In this document: positions 23,517 through 32,081 of the stretch, in pieces
How the letters are laid out: the number at the start of each line of letters is the position of its first letter
Position numbering within the stretch: the first letter of the stretch is position 1
From: Desulfobulbus propionicus
GTDB lineage: Bacteria; Desulfobacterota; Dissulfuribacteria; Dissulfuribacterales; DYOW01
Assembly (NCBI GenBank): GCA_020720325.1
Contig: DYOW01000017.1
Coordinates: 1-35,383 of the forward strand
Reading direction: 5' to 3'
Length of the DNA: 35,383 nt
Notes under the pieces: generated by a model
Seen by the model: the letters and a program-made list of their open reading frames with translations, nothing else
Database searches by the model: none
Told to the model about the DNA's origin: nothing
Made by a program: the position numbers and the translations under genes

Positions 23517-24573
23517 AATCACCAAGCAGTCCTGAGGCAAACACAAGATTTGTAATCCTGTCTATATCAGGCAGTTCATGCAGTAATACCTCAATAGTTT
23601 CAGGATAGGGATGACCAATGGCAACTGCCTTTCCTTTTTTTTGAGCAATTTTTACTGCAAGATACAGATTTTTTCTTATTTCTTCTTTGTTTATTGAAGA
23701 ATCAAGAAAAATATCCCTTTTTAGGGCAGGTATTCCCAAATAAATGGCTGTTTCATATGCAACAGAGTCAGGATGGGTAAAGCTGTCAACAAAAAACAAT
23801 CCTTTTTCCCTTACAAATTCTAAAAAAACCTCCATCTGAGCCTTATTTTTAGTAAAAGCTGAACCCATATGATTATTAACGCCTTTTGCATATATAATCT
23901 CTTTTAAGTTATTGTTAAACACATATTCTATTTCCACAGGGGTCATTGAAAGATAAAGCGCTCCATGACCGGGATTGTAATTTTTATCAATTGGCTGCAT
24001 GGGCTGATGAAGCATTATTTCTTTTTTGTTATTTTTTGCATCAAGCATCTCTTCCCGTGTAAATGTGCCATATGGGAGAAAAGCCAGTGTTATTGGAAAA
24101 GCCGTATTTATAATCATTTTTTCAGTATGTCTGTTAAAACCAATGTCATCAATTATAATAGCAAGAAAACCTTTTTTATCTGATTTTTTTTCATTCTCAG
24201 CGAGAATTAAATTATTTTGATTCACAGGAGGATTATTTGTGTTGTCTTTGGGAGTTGAGACAGGTTCTTTTTGATGAGAACTTGCGCTTGCATGATGTTC
24301 TTCGAGTTTATGATGTTCTTTCTGATTCTGAAGCGGTTTATCTTTCTTTTGAGGCGTAACCGATTCAGGAGAAATATATTTTTCTTCGTATATTACAGGC
24401 GGTTTTTTTTTATTTTCTGTATGTTCTTTTTGAGGTGATTTATAAAAAAAACTCAACAATAAAAAGACAAAAGCAATTAAAAATAAAAAGAAAAACGATA
24501 AATAGGTAAAAGGGGTTACGCCGGATTTTTTTTTTCTCTTCCGGGGTATTTTTTTTCTTACCCTTTTACCCAT
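23506..24573 (-). CDS. Divergent polysaccharide deacetylase family protein (YibQ type)
   Basis: A 355-residue membrane-anchored protein. A very basic N-terminus (GKRVRKKIPRKRKKK) is followed by one transmembrane helix (about 22-45), a Lys/His/Pro-rich linker to about 135, and then the YibQ-type NodB-like barrel: FLAIIIDDIGFN, TLAFLPYG, IMLHQPMQP, GVNNHMGSAFT and AIGHPYPETIEVL. The DD pair and the histidines expected for metal binding are visible. The family is predicted to act on periplasmic polysaccharide, but the substrate is unknown. It lies 25 bases downstream of the CtpA gene in the same direction. This family often sits next to the S41 protease and EnvC-like genes, as here. Confidence 0.88.
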   Translation of the reverse strand: MGKRVRKKIPRKRKKKSGVTPFTYLSFFFLFLIAFVFLLLSFFYKSPQKEHTENKKKPPVIYEEKYISPESVTPQKKDKPLQNQKEHHKLEEHHASASSHQKEPVSTPKDNTNNPPVNQNNLILAENEKKSDKKGFLAIIIDDIGFNRHTEKMIINTAFPITLAFLPYGTFTREEMLDAKNNKKEIMLHQPMQPIDKNYNPGHGALYLSMTPVEIEYVFNNNLKEIIYAKGVNNHMGSAFTKNKAQMEVFLEFVREKGLFFVDSFTHPDSVAYETAIYLGIPALKRDIFLDSSINKEEIRKNLYLAVKIAQKKGKAVAIGHPYPETIEVLLHELPDIDRITNLVFASGLLGDSNN

Positions 24574-24598
24574 TTGGTATTATTTAGTTGATTAAGTC

Positions 24599-26008
24599 TT
24601 AATTATTTGACTTAAGGTTACTAAATACCTTCCATGCCTTGAATATTCTTAAAGATTCTTCTATCTGATTGTCTTTTAAGAGATTATCTTTGGTAAAAGT
24701 TGAAGTGGCATTATCATCGCTTTCAAGCTTATCCTTGTCTTTTTTGGCGCTGCTATTATCTGCAGGTTGTTCTTTTTCAGTTTTATTCTGTTTAGTTTCT
24801 TCTTCTGAAGGAATATGACCTTCAAGGTCTTTTTCAAATATAAAAAATCCGTTCTTTTCTTCGATCTTTTTCTCAGGATTCTCTTTTTCTTTTGCCTTAA
24901 AAGGTATAACAATATCAGGGGTTATCCCCTTTGCCTGAATTGATTTTCCGCTTGGGGTGAAATACCTTGCGGTGGTAAGACGAACAGCAGAGCCGTCTTC
25001 AAGGGGAATAATTGTCTGAACAGAACCCTTTCCAAAGGTCTGTGATCCTACAATAACAGCCCTTTTTTGGTCCTGAAGCGCGCCTGCGACGATCTCAGAG
25101 GCGCTGGCGCTTCCTTCGTTAACAATTACAACAATGGGATAGTCATGTTTTGTTTCGTTTGGTTTTGCATTGAATTTCATCTTCTGATTTTCAAGTCTTC
25201 CGTCAGTATAGACAACAAGGCCGTTTTCCAGAAATTCATCAGCAACCGAAACAGACTGGTCTAAAAGTCCCCCTGGATTATTTCTTAAATCAAGGATTAA
25301 CCCTTTAAGCCCGTTGTTTTTTGATTCAAGGGTTATCAAAGCCTTTTGAAAATCACTGGTTGTCTGATCCTGAAAGTTTGTGATTTTAACATAACCGTAT
25401 CCGTCTTCAAGCATTATGGATTTTACGCTTTTTATAGGAATTGTATCCCTTACAAAGGAGACATCCTTAACCTTTGTCCAGCCCTCTCTGAAAATTGTTA
25501 TAGTGACCTTTGTTCCCTTTTTGCCTCTAAGAATCTTTACAGCCTGAATTAAGGTCATATCCTTTGTGGACTTGCCTTCAATTTTAATTATCTTGTCATT
25601 TGGCTTTAAACCTGCCCTAAATGCAGGTGTGCCTTCAATTGGCGATACAACGGTAAGAACACCGTCTTTTGTGGCAATTTCAATTCCAATTCCGCTAAAT
25701 GTGCCTTTGGTCTCCACCTGTAGCTCTTTGTAGTCTTCAGGTTTTAAGAAAGAAGAATGGGGGTCAAGGGAAGTAAGCATCCCTTGTATGGCTCCGTAAA
25801 GAACTTTTTTTGTATCAACTTCTTCGTAATAATGTCTTTGTATCAGATCCAAAACAATTGAAAAAGTTTTTAACTGTTCAAAGGTCGGATTTTCCTTTGC
25901 ATCTGCCATTTTCTGAAAAAAAGTATAGGCAGCAAAAAGAATTGTCAAAATCAAGACCAGAACAAGATATTTATCATTTTTTCTGGGTTTAGCATTGTTA
26001 TTTTTCAT
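24599..26008 (-). CDS. ctpA: S41-family C-terminal processing protease
   Basis: A 469-residue periplasmic serine protease that trims C-termini and regulates envelope and peptidoglycan enzymes. An uncleaved or signal-type helix lies at about 13-31. The PDZ domain covers about 98-175 (GIGIEIATKDGVLTVVSPIE), and the catalytic domain has S302 in EGSASASEI and K327 in TFGKGSVQ, the Ser/Lys dyad with the 25-residue spacing seen in E. coli Prc. The C-terminal 90 residues are low-complexity Lys/Glu, with a short helical end (ESLRIFKAWKVFSNLK). AGGAGA precedes the ATG by six bases. It is followed by the YibQ gene and probably transcribed with it. Confidence 0.93.
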   Translation of the reverse strand: MKNNNAKPRKNDKYLVLVLILTILFAAYTFFQKMADAKENPTFEQLKTFSIVLDLIQRHYYEEVDTKKVLYGAIQGMLTSLDPHSSFLKPEDYKELQVETKGTFSGIGIEIATKDGVLTVVSPIEGTPAFRAGLKPNDKIIKIEGKSTKDMTLIQAVKILRGKKGTKVTITIFREGWTKVKDVSFVRDTIPIKSVKSIMLEDGYGYVKITNFQDQTTSDFQKALITLESKNNGLKGLILDLRNNPGGLLDQSVSVADEFLENGLVVYTDGRLENQKMKFNAKPNETKHDYPIVVIVNEGSASASEIVAGALQDQKRAVIVGSQTFGKGSVQTIIPLEDGSAVRLTTARYFTPSGKSIQAKGITPDIVIPFKAKEKENPEKKIEEKNGFFIFEKDLEGHIPSEEETKQNKTEKEQPADNSSAKKDKDKLESDDNATSTFTKDNLLKDNQIEESLRIFKAWKVFSNLKSNN

Positions 26009-26105
26009 TTCTTGTCTCCTGTGTTGTTCGTGTCATTTAATAAATTAATTATTTTTTTTTGAGAATCAAATATACAATTTTAATAATTAAATTTATTTTT
26101 GTAAA

Positions 26106-26132
26106 GTAGGGACAAGTCGCTACTGTCCCTAC
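26106..26132. repeat. Dispersed palindromic repeat, copy 2
   Basis: GTAGGGACA and TGTCCCTAC are perfect nine-base arms around AGTCGCTAC. The element lies between the EnvC-like gene and ctpA and shares its core with the element at 17924-17947. It may act as a hairpin separating the two transcripts, but no T-run follows on the minus strand. Confidence 0.65.
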
Positions 26133-26149
26133 ATTTATTTCATATTAAT

Positions 26150-27352
26150 TTATTTTACCTTAAAACCTCTTAAATCAAACCATGCTTTTGCATCCAATGG
26201 TTTATTATCTTTTTGAATTTCCACATATACTCCTTCTTTTGCCCATGCCCCGCCCGCAGAAAAACCTATAAGTTCACCTTCAGTTAAAGCCTGTCCCAAC
26301 TGAACAAAAAATTTAGAGGACTGGGCTACTAATATCCTGTAACCGCCGCCGTGATCAATTATTATCAGATTCCCATAACCCGGATGATTGCCAAGATAAT
26401 AAACCTTTCCATCTGTGGAAGACCTGATTTCGGTCCCTGTTATTGCTTCAATAATAATTCCTCTGGAACCTTTCACTGGATTTTTTATCATGATTGCTCC
26501 TGCGACAGGCAGGGATAATTTACCTTTTTTTGCCTCAAAATCAGCGCTGCTTCCTTCAAAAAACACATCGCTTTCCTTAATGGACAATTCAGGCATGCTT
26601 ATTTCAGGCGGTTTAATATCTTTGACTTTATATTTTTTAATTATATCTTCCAACTGGAAGGCAGATTCCTTTAATTCAACAATCATCCTTGAATATTCCT
26701 CACCGGCCTCATCAAGATTTTCCCAGTATTTCTCTTTATCCTCCCTGGATTGTTCAAATGTTTTATATAATTCATTAAGCTCTTTTTGCCTTGATTCCAT
26801 GATATTTTTTTTGTTTTCAAGGTCAATTTTCTTTTTTGCAAGAGCCTGCGCCATTTTTTTAAATTCATTTTTTAGCTGGTTATCATGATCCAGAAGATAT
26901 TTTAAGTAAATATTTCTTGTAAAAAGCTCGGTAAATGTCCTTGACGAAAAAAATAAATTAAAAAGACCAATTGTTTTTAATCCCTGGAACGCCCTTAGTC
27001 TTCCCTCAATATTTATCTTTATATTGTCAAGTTTATCAAGATTTTTATTAAGATCCTGTTGTGTCTGTAAGAAATCAACCTCAACACGGGTAAGCTCAGG
27101 TTTTAATAAATTTATCTCTTCCTGAATGTCATATATTTTTTTCTCAATATCCTCTATCTCAAGGAGAATTTTGTTTTTTTCAGAGCGCACATCTTTTTCT
27201 TTTGCGATCTGCTCTGTAATGGATTTTTTTAATTTTTTTAACTTATATTCTGATTGTCTCACATCAACTTTTTCCGGATTAAAATCTTCTGAAAGCAGAT
27301 AATTGTTATGGAAAAAAATAAAAAGAACGATTAAAAGAAAATTTTTTTTCAT
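26150..27352 (-). CDS. EnvC-like murein hydrolase activator with degenerate LytM domain
   Basis: A 400-residue exported protein: signal peptide 1-20, long coiled coil at about 30-255, and a LytM/M23 domain at about 285-395. In active M23 peptidases the last two metal ligands are an HxH motif; here the TLYAH segment is ILVAQSS and LHFEI is VYVEIQ, so the domain should lack peptidase activity. That is the EnvC pattern: the coiled coil binds FtsX and the dead LytM domain activates septal amidases. The gene start overlaps ftsX by four bases, which strongly supports an FtsEX-EnvC unit. No amidase gene is in the window. Confidence 0.88.
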   Translation of the reverse strand: MKKNFLLIVLFIFFHNNYLLSEDFNPEKVDVRQSEYKLKKLKKSITEQIAKEKDVRSEKNKILLEIEDIEKKIYDIQEEINLLKPELTRVEVDFLQTQQDLNKNLDKLDNIKINIEGRLRAFQGLKTIGLFNLFFSSRTFTELFTRNIYLKYLLDHDNQLKNEFKKMAQALAKKKIDLENKKNIMESRQKELNELYKTFEQSREDKEKYWENLDEAGEEYSRMIVELKESAFQLEDIIKKYKVKDIKPPEISMPELSIKESDVFFEGSSADFEAKKGKLSLPVAGAIMIKNPVKGSRGIIIEAITGTEIRSSTDGKVYYLGNHPGYGNLIIIDHGGGYRILVAQSSKFFVQLGQALTEGELIGFSAGGAWAKEGVYVEIQKDNKPLDAKAWFDLRGFKVK

Positions 27353-28233
27353 AATTCAAGCGATTTTCTTAAAGCAAGGTAAGTGCCTGAGACGCAAAAA
27401 ATAACACTTATAAAAAGAATGGAAAATATCTCGTTAATATTTAAAAAGGCAAGTTTTATATCCATCAAAAGGGGTGATGTATATAAAAACTCTTTAAGTT
27501 TGTTAAAGGCAAAAAAAGCAGTTATGACACCTGTTAATGAGCCTACAAAACCCTGTAAAAAAGCGACAAAGATAAAAGGACTTATAATAAAAAAATTTGT
27601 GGCGCCTATTAATCTCATGATTTCCACTTCTTCCCTCCTGTGATACACAAGGGAGTTAATTGCGTTGGTCACAACAAATGCCGCGGTAAAAAGCAATATC
27701 AGAGCGACAAGATAGACAAAAATCCTTGCATTTTTTGCAAAGATACTAAGTCCCTGTATCCATTCCTGTCCGTAAAGAACCTTGCTCACACCCTTCCATC
27801 CCTCGATTTCCTTTGCAATATCCTGAATACGCTCAAGGTTTTGAATAGCCTGACTAATCTCAATTTCAAAAGAATGAGGTAAAAAATTATGATTCAAACC
27901 TTCAAGCACACCTTTTTCTTCTTTTAAATTTTCTTCAAGTCTCTTATACGCCTCTTCAGGAGAAATATAGGTTACCTTTTTTATATCCTTTATCTTTGAC
28001 ATTTTTTCATAATATTTCGGAACTTCAGTGGGAGATATATCTTTTTCAAGAAAAATCACTATCGCAAGCTCCCTTCCGAATCTGTCAACAAATCTGGTTA
28101 AATTAAGCGAAAGCACATCGTAAAAAACAAGAATAAAAATAAACAGTGAAACAATTGCTGTGGTAATGATTTGAGGAGCAAAATTCCTGTTAATATCTTT
28201 AAATGCCTTTTTTATAATAATATTAAACGTCAT
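27349..28233 (-). CDS. ftsX: Cell division protein FtsX
   Basis: A 294-residue membrane protein with the FtsX layout: a helix at about 20-48, a periplasmic domain (about 50-165, containing [20 protein letters not shown]) and three C-terminal helices in the FtsX/MacB-like domain (AALFT... [22 protein letters not shown], with the coupling helix [11 protein letters not shown]). With FtsE it forms an ABC-type complex that transmits ATP hydrolysis to the periplasmic EnvC-like coiled coil. It overlaps ftsE by four bases at its start and the EnvC-like gene by four at its end, so the three are translationally coupled. Confidence 0.93.
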   Translation of the reverse strand: MTFNIIIKKAFKDINRNFAPQIITTAIVSLFIFILVFYDVLSLNLTRFVDRFGRELAIVIFLEKDISPTEVPKYYEKMSKIKDIKKVTYISPEEAYKRLEENLKEEKGVLEGLNHNFLPHSFEIEISQAIQNLERIQDIAKEIEGWKGVSKVLYGQEWIQGLSIFAKNARIFVYLVALILLFTAAFVVTNAINSLVYHRREEVEIMRLIGATNFFIISPFIFVAFLQGFVGSLTGVITAFFAFNKLKEFLYTSPLLMDIKLAFLNINEIFSILFISVIFCVSGTYLALRKSLEL

Positions 28234-28901
28234 GGTAGTATTTTCCCGTTTTCAAGCGTTATTACCCTTCTGTGGGTGTTTTCAAATAATCTTTCATTAT
28301 GTGTGGCAAATATTATTGTGGCGCCCCATGCATTAAGTTCGTCCATAATTGCAATAATTTCCCTTGTTCTGCCCCAGTCAAGATTGCCTGTTGGTTCATC
28401 AGCAAGGATTATCTGGGGACGAATAACCACTGCCCGCGCTATTGCGACTCTTTGCTGCTCTCCGCCTGACAACTGTTCGGGATATTTATCCAGTTTTGCG
28501 CCAAGACCCACGGCGGAAAGTATCTTTTTTACCCTTTCGCCAGCTTTGTCACCTTCAATGCCTATTACTTCGAGGCTTATAAGGACATTTTCAAATATTG
28601 TTTTTTTGCTTAACAATTTGAAATCCTGAAAAACTATCCCGATTTTTCTTCTTAAAAGGGGTATTTCACCTGATTTCATCTTGGTTATATCAGTTTCTTC
28701 AACGAAAATATTTCCTTTTGTGGGTTTTTCAGCAAGATAGAGAAGCTTTAAAAGGGTGGTTTTACCTGAGCCGCTCTTCCCCACAAGAAAAATAAACTCA
28801 CCCTTTTTTATATCAAGACTCAAGTCTTCAAGGGCAATATTGTCTTTATCAAATTGTTTTGTTACATTCTTAAAACTTATTATTAAAATATCTTGCGACA
28901 T
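28230..28901 (-). CDS. ftsE: Cell division ATP-binding protein FtsE
   Basis: The ATPase of the FtsEX complex. Walker A is GKSGSGKTT (41-49), the signature is [15 protein letters not shown], Walker B is [11 protein letters not shown] and the H-loop is FATHNE. The ATG at 28901 is chosen over the one at 28940 because AAGGA at 28914-28910 is eight bases upstream and the resulting 223 residues match the family. The upstream extension (MFFLYYDFIRIFL) would add an out-of-place hydrophobic segment. Confidence 0.95.
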   Translation of the reverse strand: MSQDILIISFKNVTKQFDKDNIALEDLSLDIKKGEFIFLVGKSGSGKTTLLKLLYLAEKPTKGNIFVEETDITKMKSGEIPLLRRKIGIVFQDFKLLSKKTIFENVLISLEVIGIEGDKAGERVKKILSAVGLGAKLDKYPEQLSGGEQQRVAIARAVVIRPQIILADEPTGNLDWGRTREIIAIMDELNAWGATIIFATHNERLFENTHRRVITLENGKILP

Positions 28902-29031
28902 TAAAAAAATCCTTATAAAATCATAATATAAAAAAAACATTTACAAGTAAGCCAAAAAAAAATGTTAAGTAAAAAAAATTTAGTTTTAAGTTTAAGGTAT
29001 CAATAAATATTAAAATTTTATTTTTCTTTAC

Positions 29032-29062
29032 ACTTTAAACTTCTTTAACTTTAAACTTCTTT
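29032..29062. repeat. Short tandem repeat in the ftsE-pilT divergent gap
   Basis: ACTTTAAACTTCTTT occurs at 29032-29046 and again at 29048-29062, a 16-base period. The related inverse AAGTTTAAGG lies at about 28988. These are low-complexity, and their role is unknown. Confidence 0.45.
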
Positions 29063-29071
29063 TTTTAATAC

Positions 29072-29100
29072 TTGTATTATATTTTACGACAAATTATTAT
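29072..29100 (+). promoter_or_regulatory. Possible promoter for the pilT operon
   Basis: TTGTAT (29072-29077), a 17-base spacer and TATTAT (29095-29100) lie 31 bases upstream of the pilT ATG. The AT-rich context lowers confidence. Confidence 0.4.
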
Positions 29101-29131
29101 AAAATAATAATAAAAAAAAACGAGGTAGTGT

Positions 29132-30214
29132 ATGGCAAAAATTGATGCCTTTTTTAAACTGATGCATGAACAGGGAGCTTCCGACCTGCACCTTGTGGCA
29201 GGTTCTCCTCCTATATTACGCATAAGAGGTGACCTCCACAGGGTAAAATTTGATATTCTGACTCACGAAGACCTGAAGGCCATGCTGTATGAAATCACCC
29301 CGGAATATAAAATAAAAATCTTTGAAGAAACAAGTGATGTGGATTTTGGTTACGAAATACCTGGTCTTGCCCGCTACAGATCAAATTTTTTTATGCAGAA
29401 AAACGGTGTCGGAGCAGTTTTCAGGGAAATTCCAAGCAAGATTATGACTGCAGAGCAGCTTGGCTTACCTGAAATAATGACAAAACTTTCCATGCTCCCA
29501 AGGGGACTTGTCCTTGTGACAGGACCTACAGGTTCTGGTAAATCCACTACCCTTGCGGCTATTATCGACTATGCAAATGCCAACAGAAGAGACCATATAA
29601 TTACAGTTGAAGATCCTATAGAATTTGTTCATCAGCATAAAGGCTGTCTTGTAAACCACAGGGAAGTTGGTCTTCATACAAAATCATTTACAGCGGCGCT
29701 CAGAGGCGCGCTTCGTGAAGACCCGGATATTATTCTTGTTGGCGAAATGAGAGACCTTGAAACAATCTCTCTTGCCATAGAAGCTGCTATGACAGGTCAC
29801 TTTGTCCTTGGCACACTTCATACCATAAGCGCCTCAAAAACCGTTGACAGAATTATAGAAATATTTCCGGTAAGCCAGCAGGCACAGGTCAGGTCAACCC
29901 TTGCCGACGCGCTAAGGGCTGTTATTTCCCAGACAATGTTTAAAAGAATTGATATAAAAGGTAGATGCGTTGCCTTTGAAATACTCGTCGCAACCCCTGC
30001 GGTAAGAAACCTGGTCCGCGAAGGAAAAACATATCAGATACCCTCATCTATCCAGACAGGTAAAAAATACGGCATGCAGCCACTTGATGACGCCATAATG
30101 GAACTGCTCCAAAAGGGATGGATTGATGCCAACGAAGCATACAACAAATGCGTTGAAAAGGCTAGATTTAAGGGATATTTAACAGAGGCTCCAGCAGACT
30201 TTACGGAGGTTTAA
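29132..30214 (+). CDS. pilT: Type IV pilus retraction ATPase PilT
   Basis: PilT is the hexameric ATPase that depolymerises the type IV pilus, driving twitching and DNA uptake. At 360 residues it is full length. Early motifs are HEQGASDLHLVAGSPP (12-27). Walker A is GPTGSGKST at 131-139, Walker B is IILVGEMRD and the His box is GTLHT. The diagnostic PilT motif AIRNLIRE is present as AVRNLVREGK. Shine-Dalgarno GAGG precedes the ATG. The PilU-like gene follows one base after the stop. Confidence 0.96.
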   Translation: MAKIDAFFKLMHEQGASDLHLVAGSPPILRIRGDLHRVKFDILTHEDLKAMLYEITPEYKIKIFEETSDVDFGYEIPGLARYRSNFFMQKNGVGAVFREIPSKIMTAEQLGLPEIMTKLSMLPRGLVLVTGPTGSGKSTTLAAIIDYANANRRDHIITVEDPIEFVHQHKGCLVNHREVGLHTKSFTAALRGALREDPDIILVGEMRDLETISLAIEAAMTGHFVLGTLHTISASKTVDRIIEIFPVSQQAQVRSTLADALRAVISQTMFKRIDIKGRCVAFEILVATPAVRNLVREGKTYQIPSSIQTGKKYGMQPLDDAIMELLQKGWIDANEAYNKCVEKARFKGYLTEAPADFTEV

Positions 30215-30215
30215 C

Positions 30216-31385
30216 ATGAGAAAGGCTGATCTTGATAATCTTCTTGAGGAAATACTGCAATCTCAGGCAAGGATTTCAGACATTGTCTTTACAGTCAAAA
30301 AACCCATTCAGGTTATATCAGACGGCAGAATGAAGGATGTTCCCATTAAACTCCAGACAAACTACCTTGTTCCCTACCAGACCGAGGCAATTGCATTTAC
30401 ACTTGTCGGTCAGACCCAAAGGCTTTATACGGACCTTATATCGCATGGTTCGTGCGACCTTGCATACAGTGTTCTAAGCGGTCAGAGATTTCGTGTCAAC
30501 ATATTTTCTCAGAGAGGTTCTTATGCAATTGTTATGCGTCTCCTTTCAAATAAGCTCCCGACAATCAAAAACCTGAACCTCCCAGAAAGTTTTTTCAAAA
30601 TGTCAAGGGAAAAAAACGGCATTATCCTCTTTACAGGGGCAACCGGAACAGGTAAAACAACATCTCTTGCCGCAATACTTGATGATATTAATGAGCATCT
30701 TCATCTTCATTGCATAACACTTGAAGATCCTATAGAATATGTGCATCCCCATAAAAACTGCACATTTAACCAGAGGGAACAGGGAAGAGATTTTGACACC
30801 TTTGCAAACGGCTTAAGGGCGGCGCTTCGTCAGGCTCCGCATGTAATTCTTGTGGGTGAAATAAGAGACAGGGAAACCCTCGAAATCGCCTTAAGCGCCT
30901 CTGAAACAGGTCATCTTGTATTTAGCACCCTTCATACCATGAGCGCCGCGCACACTGTAAACCGTATAATCGGTATGTTCGATAAAGATGAAGAACAGCA
31001 GATAAGGTTCAGGCTCGCGGATGCAATGAGATGGATTGTTGGACAAAGACTGCTCCCCAAAACAGGGGGAGGGCGAGTTGCGATTTTTGATATTATGTTT
31101 AACAATATTGTTATAAAAGACCTTCTTGTTAACGGAGAGGACGAAAATAAAACATTTTATGATATGATTGAGTCAGGTTCTGCCTACGATATGCAAACAT
31201 TTGACCAGCATATTATAAGGCTTTTTGAACAGGACATAATAAACGAAGAAACATCAATTCTTTACAGCAGCAACAGAGCAAGAGTCAGACAGGGCATTGA
31301 TTACATAAAGAGCAAAAAAGGTGAGATTACATCTGATATAAACAAAGACGAACTTGCTGTTGATTTTAACTGGAGAAAATTCTAA
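30216..31385 (+). CDS. PilT/PilU-family retraction ATPase (second copy)
   Basis: A 389-residue PilT paralogue. Walker A is GATGTGKTT (141-149) and Walker B is VILVGEIRDRE. The region corresponding to AIRNLIRE in PilT is NIVIKDLLVNG, so the PilT signature is lost, as in PilU. PilU works with PilT to generate retraction force. GGAGG at 30204-30208 within the end of pilT, seven bases before the ATG, fixes the start. Its ATPase motifs look intact. Confidence 0.9.
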   Translation: MRKADLDNLLEEILQSQARISDIVFTVKKPIQVISDGRMKDVPIKLQTNYLVPYQTEAIAFTLVGQTQRLYTDLISHGSCDLAYSVLSGQRFRVNIFSQRGSYAIVMRLLSNKLPTIKNLNLPESFFKMSREKNGIILFTGATGTGKTTSLAAILDDINEHLHLHCITLEDPIEYVHPHKNCTFNQREQGRDFDTFANGLRAALRQAPHVILVGEIRDRETLEIALSASETGHLVFSTLHTMSAAHTVNRIIGMFDKDEEQQIRFRLADAMRWIVGQRLLPKTGGGRVAIFDIMFNNIVIKDLLVNGEDENKTFYDMIESGSAYDMQTFDQHIIRLFEQDIINEETSILYSSNRARVRQGIDYIKSKKGEITSDINKDELAVDFNWRKF

Positions 31386-31403
31386 TTTTATGAGGTGTAT
31401 GAA

Positions 31404-32075
31404 ATGAAAGTTACCTGCGGAAACTGCGGACAAAGTTATAATATAGACACAACCAAACTGCCGGCCGGGGATAAAATAACAACGCCTTGTCCAAAATGTA
31501 AGGCCTCAATTGTTTTCAGCTCTGATAAAAACATAAAAAAAACATTTATGACCGAGGTTGCAGGGGATGAAGCAGTAAAAGAAGGTCTGTCACATAAAAA
31601 GCTTGATTCTGAGTATTATGAATTTTTTGAATCAGGCAAATTAACCTCCATAATTTACGCAAAAGACCCCTATAATTACGAGGTGCTTAAAAGAAGCCTT
31701 CATTTTATGAAATATGAAATTAGAACCGTGCAGAATAATTATGAATTAATGGAAAGATTAAATTATCATGACTATGACCTGCTTGTGTTAAACCAGAGTT
31801 CCATGGAAGCTGACGAAGAGATTGCAACCATGATATCCACAGTTCACCATCTTTCAAGGGATAAAAGAAGAAAACTATTTGTTTTATATGTGCTTCCCCA
31901 GGGAAATACCTCAAATACATATCTCGCATTTTCCCTTGGTGTAAATATGACAATGTCACCTGAAGAACTGGAAGATTTTGTTGATATCATAACTGCTGCG
32001 CTGCAACTGCAGGATATCACCTACAGACCTTTTACAACTGCCCTTGGCAGATCTTCGGACAATATGCTATATTAA
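31404..32075 (+). CDS. Zinc-ribbon (MJ0042-type) protein with receiver-like domain
   Basis: A 223-residue cytoplasmic protein; the ATG at 31404 is chosen over the GTG at 31395 because GAGGTG at 31392-31397 serves as its ribosome binding site. Residues 5-32 form a CxxC...CxxC zinc ribbon (C5, C8, C29, C32) of the MJ0042 kind. After a linker, residues about 68-200 show the alternating pattern of a CheY-like fold (SIIYAKDPYNYEVLKRSL ... YDLLVLNQSS ... LFVLYVLPQG ... SLGVNMTMSPEELEDFVDIITAAL), but the phosphoacceptor aspartate region reads LVLNQSS, so phosphorylation is doubtful. Its place after the two retraction ATPases suggests a pilus regulator or adaptor. The function is inferred from context only. 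Confidence 0.7.
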   Translation: MKVTCGNCGQSYNIDTTKLPAGDKITTPCPKCKASIVFSSDKNIKKTFMTEVAGDEAVKEGLSHKKLDSEYYEFFESGKLTSIIYAKDPYNYEVLKRSLHFMKYEIRTVQNNYELMERLNYHDYDLLVLNQSSMEADEEIATMISTVHHLSRDKRRKLFVLYVLPQGNTSNTYLAFSLGVNMTMSPEELEDFVDIITAALQLQDITYRPFTTALGRSSDNMLY

Positions 32076-32081
32076 AAAAAA

